Source of the DNA: Diplolepis rosae
Taxonomy: Eukaryota; Arthropoda; Insecta; Hymenoptera; Diplolepididae
Length of the DNA stretch: 64,000 nt
Reading direction: 5' to 3'
Assembly (NCBI GenBank): GCA_030998225.1
Contig: JAPYXD010000715.1
Coordinates: 4,468,501 to 4,532,500 of the forward strand
Shown here: in pieces, positions 46,149-57,993 of the stretch
Position numbering within the stretch: position 1 is the first letter of the stretch
Layout of the letters: every line of letters starts with the position of its first letter
Made by a program: the position numbers and the translations under genes
Notes under the pieces: generated by a model
What the model was told of the DNA's origin: nothing
The model's database searches: none
Seen by the model: the letters and a program-made list of their open reading frames with translations, nothing else

Positions 46149-48421
46149 CACATTAATCTTAAGCAATAATGATTCTTTTGAATTTGAAACATGACTAGTT
46201 TAATGTAAATTCACGATTTTGTAAGTTAATTGAGGATATAAATGAAACATATCATAGTTTGACTCTTCGATTAGTTAAAATTTACTAAATCTGTATACAT
46301 AATTGTTTAAATAATTAATTTTCAAAGTATTTTATTTTAGAATATACATGTAGCGCCATCTCTTGGGAAATCGATGAATCTGGAAAAGTTTGGAAACTCC
46401 TACAAGGCCCAACCCAATGGGTCAGCCCTTGAGATTTTCGTCGACTATTGCGGGGGCGTAACTATGTCACTATAGACAGCCAACCAATCAAACAACTAAA
46501 ACTAGTAGTTTCTACTCCCCTAAAAGATTTTCAAGTAGAAAGGGAAAAGATGAGAATACATAAAAGCTATGCATTTTCATTTTCTTTTAGTACAGTTCCG
46601 TTTCTCTACAATACTTTTATAAAAGTTCTCTTTAAGTAAAAAATTCGTTTATTTTCCAAAAAAAAAGCAACTTACATAAGTACCCGTCGGTCGTGAAATT
46701 TTCGAAGAAATTACCTTTATTTTCTCTTACAAAGTTTTAAAATATATTTTCCACTTTAATATTTTTTTAGTTCTTTTTCCATCTCGAGTTATAACACATA
46801 CACGGTCATCAATACAAAATAAAAGGAAGTTACGAGTTATTAATTCCAAGTTTCGCAACCTCATCGATTTCTCCAGGGATTATTTAAGGAAATAATTATT
46901 TTCCATCCATAAAGAAATATAACAAAGTAAGTAAAATAAAAACAACATTGCTATCTAACTATATTATTCTCTATTTTATTTGAATATTTAAATTGTATCC
47001 TCCATACGAATATCTGGGTGCCATTAGCCAATCTGGTATCGATATTCATAAATATCTTCCCTTAAACCTATCCCCGAGAATTTAGACAATCTGGTGTGCT
47101 CCATTTATGCGATGTGCAGTTTTGTTTGAATTCTCACCTCCCTTCTTCCAATTTTGAAATACTTCCCCTCGGATAAGAAAGAAGTTTTTACTTATTCTGA
47201 CTGCCAAATTCATCTTAAATTTGTTCCTGAGTTATTAGAGTGAAAACTCTAGACTCAAAAATCTACCTTTTGAATTGTCCTTCCGACAATTTAAATCTTG
47301 TGTGACCTTAGACGTCACAAAACCTGGAATTTTCAGATAATTTTTTTCTCAATTTGAGTAGCCACCCTACTTTTGCAGAAGAATGATTGAAGATCCGGAA
47401 CGAATAACTCACCTAGCGCTCGAACATGACAGAACAATTCTTTAAAAGTGACATGTGCAGAATAATTAGATGGAATTTTTTTTTATTTGACGTTTTTTGC
47501 CGCACGATGACTTGGAAATTTGAAAATTAAATAATTTGGGACCTGATATTCAATAAGTTTCAAAATGTAAACCGTCGTGAGTTAGACAAATTTTCAAACC
47601 GATTAAAATTTGGCACACACACGATGTGCAGTCTATTTATGTCCACAAACTAAAAAAAAACCTACAAATTCCCATTTGTTTAATAATATTCAATTGCAAA
47701 TTAAGGCTGGTGGGTAATCATATTTTTTTAGCTTCGCCGAGAAAAAGTATCGAGGAAACTTCAGAGTTAAAATAACTCCCATCGAGATATTTGCTGACCA
47801 TTATGTAAGGGAGATTTCTGGAAAGTTTCAAATACATGCAATGAAAACTGGTGAAAATATGGATTTTTGAACGTAGCACTCGACGCCAGTAACGATCGCC
47901 TGAAATAAACTGTATTTACGGTACCCGTACGGCCCTGACAGGATACAGATGAGGTCGACTCTGTTTATGATTAGGATCTATTGTTTCCTGCTGCCGTTTG
48001 TTTTTCGCTTCTGTTTTCTGAATATGCTTTCAAAATAGTTAATTATACTGATTTAGTGAGATTCTTTCGATGCACGAAAATTTCAAATTTTATATTGCAA
48101 AAAAATTTCCAGCTTGTATCTTGACATTATAATGTAAAAAGTTGTATACTATGTGAATTATTACTAACGTACAGTAAAAATTTATGCTTCTAAAGTATAC
48201 AAATTTTTATTAGATAATCTTTTTGATAAAAAAGTGTTTTCCAAGTTTCATACAAAAATACTGTGTTTTATTGAAATTTTATTCAGTCATTGAAAGTGGA
48301 AAAATTTCAAACCCATAACTAATTAACAAAAAAAAAGATTGCTTATTAACAGGGTACAGACCTATCTTATACGACCTTTGCAGCAGTAGCTTATAAGCGA
48401 GATTCTTTTCGGAATATGGTA
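46149..48421. other. AT-rich, no supported gene
   Basis: A GCGCCATCTCTTG word at ~46353 resembles ACGCCATCTCTTAG at ~57803. A somewhat GC-richer stretch at 47880-48010 stays unassigned. No ORF with a motif. Confidence 0.5.
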
Positions 48422-48512
48422 AGCGAGAATAGCCGAGAGGCTTTAGGCTTTAGGAATGTGTCTAGTTATGTAAATAATAAAGGTAGGTCAGAGGGTTCGA
48501 ATCCAAAAGCGA
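48422..48512 (+). tRNA. tRNA-like (Leu/Ser-type arm arrangement), probably pseudo
   Basis: AATAGCCGAGAGGCTTTAGG looks like the D-arm/box A of a class II tRNA, and GGTTCGAATCC is a perfect box B, ~50 bases downstream with room for a long variable arm. The T stem and acceptor pair poorly. It may be the head of a tRNA-derived SINE. Confidence 0.4.
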
Positions 48513-48837
48513 ATATGAAATTTTTAATTCAAGCGTGCAATTACAAATTATGTATCATTGTATACTTAAATATCTGAACATAAACAACGTATTATTATAT
48601 AATATTTGTGTCCATGTTCACACTGAAACCTCTCCCCTCTTTACAGCAACAACCCCTCCCCCCCTTTCTTACTTTTGTTCTATTCCATTTATTCAAACGA
48701 AAATATTAACTTTGCCGCTTGAAAACCTTATTTATTTCTAAGACAAAAGAAAGGATACCTGATACGAACCGTCCGAGGTTGGTCACATATGGCCAACCTT
48801 AGGCTAGTGCCCCGATTTCAATTCCTACAAAGGCATT

Positions 48838-49262
48838 TGTTAGTTATACTGATTTTGAAAAAAACTGATCAAGCAACCTGGAAAATTAGTTTTGACAATC
48901 TAAACAAAAATTCCCTTAACTCGCGAAAAACAGAATATAATTGTCTAATTGAATCGTTTTGGGAACATTATAGCTCAATTTTTTGAGTTAAAATAAAATG
49001 TGGACCTATAAAGCCTGATCAAATAGAAATGGAATATGTGAGTCATATGTGAGCTCAAATTACTTGTCTAGATGCAGCCCTAAAATTCTAATTAGGACAT
49101 TTTTCGGGAAGATGTATATATTAAGTTTTGGTTTAAAAAACACTATTGAAAATAAAAAATTCTATTTTTTAACCAAAATATGTGAGATACGAAAAAAGTC
49201 TTACAATCCAAAATCGTTTGCTTGAAGAAGTACTACGAATTTAAAAAATGTTAATTAAATGG
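48838..49262. repeat. TIR-family related fragments
   Basis: 48841-48880 (AGTTATACTGATTTTG) matches 37764 in the fragment at 37740-38070. 49130-49260 resembles the family's interior in reverse orientation (AAACCAAAATATGTGAGATACG compares with the complement near 10630-10800). Heavily diverged. Confidence 0.45.
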
Positions 49263-49270
49263 CATTTACA

Positions 49271-50334
49271 CTACCGTCGGAAATTGTGCGCACGGTGCTT
49301 GTGAGGGCTATTAAAAATCACTGCTGACTTTGAACCACAATATCTCGGTGAAAAAAAGAGATAGGGCATTTTAAAAAAAAAAAGTTAGAAAGCTTATTGA
49401 ATTTCACGTCTAGTGATGCTCAACAAGTATTTTTTTGACCTTCTGAAAATAATACAGCACGTGTGGAGTTAAAAAAAGAAATTCAAGATTTTCTCAAATT
49501 CTCTACCTCAACTTCAACTTTTAGCATGACCTAGGGAAAATTTTCCCAAAATCTGAAAATTATATGATATAGAGTCTAAAATCTTATCTTTAATTTGAGC
49601 CATGAAAAAGTTCTAAAATATTCATGGGTATCCGAGATACGATTAAAAATGTTCAATCGTATCTGAGTTGAATTTTAATCGACGATCACGGTTCTTGATC
49701 GGATTGTTGCTCGCCTCCTTGTTGAGGCAGGACCGAAATGGCCACGCACAAAGGTGGCGCTTAAGTGGAGCCCTCTTATATGTTTTTTTATCCAAGAACG
49801 TGTTTCCTTCATTCCCTTTCCTTTCATTCTTAGTTAATATTTACAATGACTATTAAAATTTTTATCAATGTTCTAGTTTATAAGACTTTTAAGAAATAAA
49901 AAATGTTTACATATCATTGTTCTACCACCTTTATCAAAAAGTTTTAGGACTTTATTTTTAAAATAAAAAATACAAGTTTAGTCATAATAATCGATATTGT
50001 CCCCTTCAATGTACTCCCCATCGACTGCAACGCACTTATGCCAGCGCTTGATCCAATCCTCGAAACATTTTTTATAATCGGTTGCCATCTTCGATTTTTC
50101 CATGACCTCATCTCGGGTGCTATAACGCGTTCCGCAGAGCGGTTTCTTGAGTCGACCGAATAGGAAAAAAAAACCGAATCGAAAAAGTCCGCAGGGGGCG
50201 AAATCAGGTGAATTCGGTGGTTGTTGGATGGTATTCGTTTCGTTTTTTTTTTATCGAGATATCGTGGTTCAAAGTCAGCAGTGATTTTTAATAGCGCTCA
50301 AAACCACCGTGCGCACAATTTCCGACGGTAGTGT
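49271..50334. mobile_element. TA-flanked inverted-repeat element
   Basis: The ends at 49271-49357 and 50248-50334 are inverted repeats (CACTACCGTCGGAAATTGTG...). TA lies directly outside each, the Tc1/mariner target. The interior holds a mariner 3' fragment and AT-rich sequence. The right edge sits next to a THAP-type exon end. Confidence 0.7.
49945..50225 (-). pseudogene. mariner transposase C-terminal fragment
   Basis: The minus strand reads QQPPNSPDFAPCGLF, then FLFGRLKKPLCGTRYSTRDE and CFEDWIKRWHKCVAVDGEY to a stop. The 3' tail AAGTCCTAAAACTTTTTGAT resembles a mariner TIR. The PPNSPDFAPC block carries the last catalytic Asp of a D34D mariner. The N-terminal two thirds are missing. Confidence 0.85.
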
Positions 50335-50337
50335 ACC

Positions 50338-50463
50338 TGAACTTCTTATCCATATTTCTGATCTTGCGTCACTCTGAGCAGAAAAATGAAATAACTTTGC
50401 CCCTTCCGACCGTTTGTTTGGACAACCGAAGAACTGGCAGCAATCGACAATCTTCAGTGACAT
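50338..50463 (-). CDS. THAP-type zinc-finger exon, partial
   Basis: The ATG at 50463 gives MSLKIVDCCQFFGCPNKRSE, then KLFHFSAQSDARSEIWIRS. The C-x(3-4)-C start, basic patch and W of a THAP DNA-binding domain are recognisable; the distal Cys-x2-His-Phe half would be in a following exon. AG/GTACAC after 50338 could be the donor. THAP domains are found in P-type and Kolobok transposases and in host factors derived from them. No downstream exon was found because the next sequence is the TA-flanked element. Confidence 0.55.
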
Positions 50464-50996
50464 TTTAAAAACCTGAAAAATAAATAAACATACACCCGCA
50501 ACCACACAAAAAACACACACACACCCCAACGCAGACCACGCACTCCTACGCAATTTCTCTTGGACCCTTTTCTTTTTAAACCGGACACCGCTTCTTAGTT
50601 TTTCCTCTGCACGTGAAGGGATTAATCAGATTTAATACTTTTTACATCTATTTCACTCTGGAGTAGCAAGTGCACTTTAAAAATCACATACAGACGATTT
50701 CGGAAAAAGCTGAAAATGCTCTGTGATGATTTCTTGCCAGAAAATTGCTCGGATTAAAATTCGGTAGAAAATCGTTTAAAAACCATGCTTTCTTGACAAG
50801 GCTATACATCAAAGTGACTCGATTTTTGTTTTGTTTTAGAAGTTCACTACATATTTACGCTTGCGATTTCGGCGGCGTAAACAGAAAGGTCACGGAAGGA
50901 CAATATTTACACCTCTCTTTGTTATTTTCGTCAGATTTGTAGAACTGGCGTATAGAGTTGCCGATAATACGAAAATAAAAATAAAATCTTTAAAAC

Positions 50997-51240
50997 CAGT
51001 GCTCCCAGATCGTGGATGAAATTTACCCTCTCCATACCTACCAGTTTGGAGCCGCAAAACGAAAATTCAATGATTACCTCTGTCTGTGACGTCACTGCTT
51101 CGGGTAATGCCGAAAATGTACGAAGACGAACGATTCGAACTTGTAATTTCTCGTCGTCCTCGCCTCGATCGGTTATTTGAAGGTTAGAGATGATTTCTGG
51201 CAATTTCTGTTTACAAAACTTGACAAGTTGACAGAAATTT
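50997..51240. mobile_element. hAT-type element end related to the MITE at 836
   Basis: CAGTGCTCCCAGATCGTGGA and the next ~18 bases match the 836-1063 TIR closely. The other terminus was not found, so it is truncated or a longer relative whose other end has decayed. The minus-strand ORF 51203-50931 crosses the terminus and is not supported as a gene. Confidence 0.7.
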
Positions 51241-51980
51241 TGAAATCTTGAAATATTTAATGTTCATGACTTTCTAATAATGTAAATAAATCTATTTTCT
51301 TGAAGCATCCACATTAATTAATCGCGATTATGAAAGAATATATCGCGCAACACAAAAATTACTCGCGCATATTGCACTGTTGAGCACTAGACGATGTACA
51401 TTCACGGATGCGCAGGCGCACTCGGTCTGCTAGCCCACGGATGCGATCCCTTATCAGTTAAAGGATTTCATTTTATAGTCAAAGGAAATCGTTTATCGGT
51501 AAAATTATTTCCGTTTTGTATTTTATAGAGGAGTTTTTGACAGTGAAACGATTCTGTTGATAGACAAAATAAATCTGGTTAATTTAAATGGATGCATTTT
51601 GAAAGGAACGTAATTTCACTATCAATAGACTTTTTTTTAGAGTGTATAAAATATTGTTTATAGAATATTCTTGTTCAATTTTCCATGGATATATTCTATA
51701 AGCTTATCCAGTTGTTGAAATATATTAGATGTAAAACTTATAAACTGCCTTGGAAACTTGTAAATATTGTAAATATTTCGTTCTCGTTATGGATTAGACC
51801 CACTGGGGAAACCAAGTTGAAAAAAACGCGCCTGTAACTCTACCTCTGTGGTGGTGTGGAAAGAAGGATGTTAATTACCTTAAAGTTTCATTGAATATAT
51901 CATATGTAACTTACCTGCATAATGCCAAAATGTGAAATTAAAAATAAATACTGCTAAAAATAATAAAATTATTGATTCCA
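51241..51980. other. No supported feature
   Basis: AT-rich apart from 51400-51450, where ACGGATGCG occurs twice around a CG-rich core. No gene or TIR. Confidence 0.5.
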
Positions 51981-51983
51981 TGA

Positions 51984-53153
51984 CTTAATTCGTGCGGTTT
52001 TTTTTCAAAATTTGAACGTTTATTTAAGAAAAACATGTACAATAGTATTATTCCAAGTATTGCCCATCTTAAGCTATGACTTTTTCCCATATTTCTGGCG
52101 ATTTGGGGATTCCATCCCAAAAGAACTGCGCCGGCTTGGCGGCCAAGAATGAACAAGCCAATTTTTGATACCCTGTTCTGATCTGAACCGTATTCCAGTG
52201 AGGGTGTTCTGCATCAACCGGAACAAATGGTAGTCAGAAGGGGCAAGGTCTGCGCTATAAGGCGGGTTGGGTAAAACTTCCCATCCATTGTTTTCCAAAT
52301 AGTTCTTAACCGGAATAGTAACATGGGGCCGAGCGTTGTCATGATGGAAAATATTGTCTCGTGTCTGGTCGCATATTTCGGGTGTTTTTCGGCTATTGCT
52401 CTCTTCAAACGGATTAATTGTGTTTGGTAGCGTTCTCCATTAATGGTTTCACCCGATTTTAGCAGCTCATAATACAGCACACCCTTCTGATCCCACCAAA
52501 TACAGAGCATTACCTTCACGCCATGGATATTTGGCTTTGCCGTTTATTTGGCTGGTTGGCCGGGTTTCACATATGATTTTTTGCGCTTGGGGTTGTCGTA
52601 ATCGATCCATTTTTCTACACCAGTAACAATCCGATTCAAAAATGACTTCTTTTTGTGACATTCCAGCAGCATTTCGGACATGCACAACCGCCTTTCAACG
52701 TCTCTCGGCTTGTGTTCATGTGGAACCCTATTTCCTTAATTTTGAATGTATCCGGCTGCTTTTAAACGTTTTGAAATGGCTGCTTGAGTGACTCCCAAAG
52801 ATTCTGCGAGCTCTTCTTGTGTTTGGTAACAATCTTCATCGAGTAATGCTTCCAGTTCTTCATCTTCAAACTTTTTTGGCTGCCCAGGACGTTCTTCGTC
52901 TTCCAAGCCAAAATCACCACTTTTAAATCGTGCAAACCACTTTTGGCACGTTCACTCAGCTAGATCATATTCACCATAAACTTCCACCAAAATACGATGA
53001 CTTTCGGCAGCAGTTTTCTTCATATTAAAGTAATGAAGAAGCACTCCCCGCAAAAACACTTTTTCAGGCACAAAGTTCGACATATTTGAGTGAAAAAAAT
53101 TATTGTTGATTACGCTTCAAATGAATGATATATACTCAGGCCGTGCAAACCTA
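51984..53153 (-). mobile_element. mariner element C, near full length
   Basis: About 1.17 kb with a minus-strand transposase over almost the whole length. The outer ends share only a short TTA...TGCACGG-like similarity, so the limits are approximate. A different family from elements A and B by sequence. Confidence 0.8.
52030..53084 (-). pseudogene. mariner transposase, stops and frameshifts
   Basis: Starts MSNFVPEKVFLRGVLLHYFN, then AAESHRILVEVYGEYDLAE with a stop, WFARFKSGDFGLEDEERPGQ, and a second helix-turn-helix EELAESLGVTQAAISKRL. The first catalytic Asp is mutated (TGVEKW in place of TGDEKW). SIFHHDNARPH and PPYSADLAPSDYHLF keep the second and third Asp, spaced as in D34D mariners. Several stops and frameshifts are spread through the frame. 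Confidence 0.92.
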
Positions 53154-53177
53154 ATGGAAAGGTGGTGGACCGTTAGT

Positions 53178-53213
53178 AACTAGCACCGCGTACAGTACTG
53201 CACATGAACTACC
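53178..53213 (+). repeat. 36-bp direct repeat, left copy
   Basis: AACTAGCACCGCGTACAGTA and the next 16 bases recur at 57644-57679 with three mismatches in the same orientation. The pair brackets the giant palindrome at 53857-57407. Confidence 0.7.
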
Positions 53214-53323
53214 ATTATGTGTGCACGTGTTAGTGCATATACATGCATACGTAGGTTCTTTAAATGTGTTACAGAGAATATATTCAAATATAATTAAAAG
53301 GAAATTAAAGATTTGACGCAAAA

Positions 53324-53390
53324 TTGTGAAAATATAATTCAAGAGTGAGAAGTTAATATTAACTCACTCTTGAATTACATTTTCACAATG
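53324..53390. repeat. Hairpin with 27-bp arms
   Basis: The arm TTGTGAAAATATAATTCAAG... is followed after a 13-base loop by its complement with about one mismatch. It is a clear stem-loop in DNA or RNA. No flanking duplication was seen. Confidence 0.8.
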
Positions 53391-53856
53391 TTTCCTTAAA
53401 TCTTACTTTTGTCGTAATAAGTAAAAATCAAAAATATCTGTAATTTGTATTTTTATTTTCAGAAAATATACATAACATTATTGTATTAACTTCAATAGCT
53501 TCAAGCTTAAAATGCCTTATGGATATGTGATATCAGCCGTATGCATCAGAAAAGAAAATTGTACCCCGTTAGTGTCCTAAGTTGAATTCCTAACTTAGTT
53601 TGCCGAACCGTCACACGCGGCGCTAACTGTACCATCACCCCCTGAAAATTCACAGTAACATACGAAGAATTTAATATAGAAAATTTTTAAAATATATTAT
53701 TTAATGCCATAAACAAATAAAAAAGATCAGACTTTGAATATTAATATTATTTGAATATTTTAAATTACATTTTCCCCTTTTCATTCATATTTATCTCGTA
53801 CAAAAACTATTTTGAAACATTCAGCTGATATTAATATTTAAATATTAATATCTCTT
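53391..53856. other. AT-rich with a small inverted pair
   Basis: 53683-53715 and 53870-53903 are complementary (TTTAATGCCATAAA), so the left arm of the palindrome is itself partly mirrored here. No gene. Confidence 0.5.
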
Positions 53857-56800
53857 TTATTCCTTTATGGCATTAAATAATAAATTTTTAAAATTTTTTA
53901 TATTTAATTGTCTACATATCACTGCATTTATATTATTTTTTTGAGGTAAAATTAAGTTGAAAAATGGAAAATAAATGAAAAATTCTGAACGAGGAACGAA
54001 GTTCATGAGAGTTGTAATTAGTTGGAAATTATCATGAATAATTAAAGAAAATAGAATATAAAATAAGGTGAATATTAATTTATATTTTTAAAATAGTTCA
54101 CTAACATTAATAAAAACAGTATAATAAGAACAATTAAATTTTTTTTTATTTTTAAAACCAAAAGTAGTCTCCTCTCTAACATTCACGAAATATGAAAGTT
54201 GAAATTTAGGGAAACAAAAAGTTGTAAAAATTCGAAGTATTTTCATACCTAATAAGCGGATTCTACAAATTGTGGAAATTAATTATTTGAAACAAAATAG
54301 AAAATATTTTACTTAGAAATACATTAAAAGTATTTTTATATTTTTTTTATGAATGATTTCACGAATTTGAACTTTTACAACTTTGTTTCCCTAAATTTAA
54401 ACTTTCACAGCATCCAAGTAAAAATAATTACAGTTTCTTTCATATACGTCGGATATTTTCCGTAAATCTACCTTTGTGATAGATGAACAAAAATTTTGAA
54501 AAGTTCATTGCCGTAGGTGTTATTAAAAATGGTTAAAACTATGAAATTTGGACTTTTCTTGCATTATTTTTGTCAATGCTGCACAAAAACACTTCGTTTT
54601 TAGGTCAGTAAATGCAAAATTTTATTACCTCTGACGTGATTTCTAGAAATGTAATTTATTTGATCTATTAGTAAAAATTATGAGCTTTAAGGGCATGTGA
54701 TACTTGAGAAGAGTAGTAAGTTTATATGAATAATTGAGCACTTAGATCAAAGAAGGGCCTCTCCACGCGAAACCCGGTAAAAGTATTGTCCAATGTGAAA
54801 ATCGAAGGATGAAAATTAATTTTCGTGAAATCGTAAAAAAAATAATACCGTTATTTTCAGCTCGGTTAGGCGCGTCTTTTTTGTTGCATAAACTTTTTTA
54901 TCCGATGATTTGTTTATCCGTTAAAAAATAAAATATGCGTTTTTGCATACCTGCCAAATTCAATGCCGTTCGGAACATAAATTGCCGAAACTCAGTCACT
55001 ATTCACCCGATTACTTTGAAATTTAGCATGGTACATCTCTGGACACTATACTCGGCACCAAAGTTGTCGAAAGTTCGATATGTATTGTATTTTTAACAAT
55101 ATTAATTTGTTTATACGAAGCGGTTTGGAATGATGCAATATTTTTTCGACATGCGAGAAAGTTTTTTCCTATTGAAGTTACGATAAAACTTCCAGCGGAT
55201 GATTTGGTCAGGACTGTTTGAAGAAGTTTTTGACAAAAAATTATGTCAATTGGTGCAATAGTTTATTAGTTATCGGCGTTTTATTGAAAGCGCGCAACGC
55301 GTTTTGACGCGCGCCATGAACAAAGTTTATTTATTGAGTAAGTTTTGTTTATAAATATCATAATAGCTAAAACTGCATTTAATTGGACTCCATTATCTTA
55401 TTAGATGTATATGTATTGCAGACATGAAATTCAAACTTTTTAATTTTTCCCGTGTGGGTTTCGTTGGAAAAGCGATGTTCTTTTGTTTAATCTAATACAG
55501 TTTCATTCATTTATGTGCGCGAACATCTGACAACAATATTTATAACCTGTTGTTTACATGCCAAAGGTCACAAAAATTACGCTTGTGTGAATTTATTTGA
55601 GTTTTAATAATTTTGTGCCTCGAACTTTGTTTCTGTTTCGTGTGAAAATGGCAAATCAGTCAAAATTTGCTGAAAATACTGGAAAGAAGAGAACACGGAA
55701 CGAGTCATTGTGGATTCAGAATACAAAGAAAAAGGACAGAAACGAGGTAATAGCTTGAGAATTGTTTTTGTATTTTCATTTATAAAGCTGCATTATATTA
55801 TGTGCAGGGCAACGAGTATGTTTCGCGTTCTGGGAAAAAGGTTGTACCTGCTAAAATTTTCAACCGGGTGATATCTTGCTGCGCCAAAAAATGTTGCGAC
55901 AAAATTGATGAGACTCAACAAAGGGAATTCCACGCAGACTTCTGGAAAATCGCTGCAGACTACAAATCTCAAAACATTATTCTAAAAACATTAATGTTTG
56001 TGCGGCCTGAAAGTCAAGCTATGCAGTCGACTTCGAAGAAAAACGTTTTGTGGGATTATTTTTTCCAAACTCAAAAAGAGCGCATACCGGTGTGTCAACA
56101 TTTTTTATGCAGCGTTTTAGACATCGGGCGGAAAAGAATACGTGTTGTTCAATGTAAGGTGGCAAAAAATGAATCTTTGGAAGACGACCGTGGCACGCAT
56201 AAAAATCATGTGATTCGTTTAAATGACACTGTTAAAAATCTTATTCAAGAACCTTTTTCTTTGTATTCTGAATCCACAATGACTCGTTCCGTGTTCTTTT
56301 CTTTCCAGTATTTTCAGCAAATTTTGACTGATTTGCCATTTTCACACGAAACAGAAACAAAGTTCGAGGCACAAAATTATTAAAACTCAAATAAATTCAC
56401 ACAAGCGTAATTTTTGTGACCTTTGGCATGTAAACAACAGGTTATAAATATTGTTGTCAGATGTTCGCGCACATAAATGAATGAAACTGTATTAGATTAA
56501 ACAAAAGAACATCGCTTTTCCAACGAAACCCACACGGGAAAAATTAAAAAGTTTGAATTTCAGGTCTGCAATACATATACATCTAATAAGATAATGGAGT
56601 CCAATTAAATGCAGTTTTAGCTAATATGATATTTATAAACAAAACTTACTCAATAAATAAATGCTTTCGTTCGGACACGAACATGGAATAAATGCGATAC
56701 GCGCGCTCGCGACTTTGTTCATGGCGCGCGTCAAAACGCGTTGCGCGCTTTCAATAAAACGCCGATAACTAATAAACTATTGCACCAATTGACATAATTT

Positions 56801-57407
56801 TTTGTCAAAAACTTCTTCAAACAGTCCTGACCAAATCATCCGCTGGAAGTTTTATCGTAACTTCAATAGGAAAAAACTTTCTCGCATGTCGAAAAAATAT
56901 TGCATCATTCAAAACCGCTTCGTATAAACAAATTGATATTGTTAAAAATACAATACATATCGAACTTTCGACACTGAAAATAACGGTATTATTTTTTTTA
57001 TGATTTCACGAAAATTAATTTTCATCCTTCGATTTTCACATTGGACAATACTTTTACTGGGTTTCGCGCGGAGAGGCCCTTTTATGATCCAAGTGCTCAA
57101 TTTAGTCCAGTTTCTACTTGTTTGTGTCCAAAGTACATAAAATGTTGTTTCCAAAATTTCGTGAATGTTAGAGAGGATGAAAACCGACGTAGATAGACTA
57201 CTTTTGATTTTCTTTAATTATTCATGATAATTTCCAACTAATTACAACTCTCATGAACTTCGTTCCTCGTTCAGAATTTTTCATTTTTTTTCCATTTTTC
57301 AACTTAATTTTACCTCAAAAAAATAATATAAATGCAGTGATATGTAGACAATTAAATATAAAAATTTTTAAAAATTTATTATTCAATGCCAAAAAGGAAT
57401 AAAAGAG
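53857..57407. mobile_element. Giant palindromic transposon 2 with truncated transposase
   Basis: The arms correspond over more than 1.2 kb: 53857-54075 with 57190-57407, 54725-54860 with 56975-57108, and 55010-55745 with 56262-56945. The left arm has an extra ~0.5 kb (54160-54720) and the right arm an extra ~50 CG-rich bases (about 56660-56715). Both outer ends read TTAATATCTCTTTTATTCC inwards. The unique centre is only ~0.5 kb and carries the remaining coding sequence. Confidence 0.85.
55648..56261 (+). pseudogene. Transposase-like protein, N-terminal part, two exons with 61-bp intron
   Basis: Exon 1 (55648-55746) reads MANQSKFAENTGKKRTRNES and ends KDRNE. The intron 55747-55807 has GTAATA and TGTGCAG borders. 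Exon 2 reads GNEYVSRSGKKVVPAKIF, CAKKCCDKIDETQQREFHADF, VCQHFLCSVLDIGRKRI and DDRGTHKNHV. This order (basic start, Cys-rich stretch, FHxxFW, CxxFFLxTL-like, RGxHxNH) matches the N-terminal half of the same large invertebrate transposase-like proteins whose C-terminal half lies at 43615-44956. After ~56261 the frame runs into the inverted copy of exon 1, so the following ~40 residues are antisense exon 1 and not part of the protein. Confidence 0.75.
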
Positions 57408-57993
57408 ATATTAAACCAAAAGTTCCATAAATTCTCTTTTCTGCGGTGAAAATTTTTCGAGCTCAACTTTTTTCGAAACCAAGCAAACATTTTTTAGAGG
57501 TACACCCACGAACAGCACACTGAATTTCGTACTTCGTATTCATTATAAAGCGCAATCGCGTAACGAATTGTTGATACTTGTATACAACAATGGCGGAACT
57601 CATACGAAGCCGTTCCCCTTGCCGCACACCATCCGCTTCCTACAACTAGCGCCGCATACAGTACTGCACATAAACTACCCTACGGGGACACCCAATACAT
57701 TAGAGGTTGACCTGCCCTGCATATACTGAAAAAGACGCACAATGACAGTAGCTTTCCAACGCATGTTCGGAATATTGGAACGATTGAATAATAATCAAGT
57801 TACGCCATCTCTTAGCAAACCGCACGAATAAAGTTATAGATCCAATATATGTTTGCACTATTGGGGTTCACAATCCAAATTTTGTGAGGTATCCTTATAT
57901 TTTTTATCTTATTTTTGCATGTAAGAAAAACATCTTTATACTCATAAAAAGAAAGTAATGAATATGTGCGACTTTTCTGCAATTAGTTGTATC
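57408..57993. other. Flank of palindrome 2, no gene
   Basis: Contains the right 36-bp direct repeat (57644-57679) and a less AT-rich stretch at 57590-57720 (AACAATGGCGGAAC, CAACTAGCGCCGC). Nothing coding is recognised. Confidence 0.5.
57644..57679 (+). repeat. 36-bp direct repeat, right copy
   Basis: Pairs with 53178-53213 with three mismatches. Confidence 0.7.

Noticed and set aside
50931..51203. 90-codon minus-strand ORF
   Set aside because: It crosses the hAT terminus at 50997, so it joins unrelated sequence.
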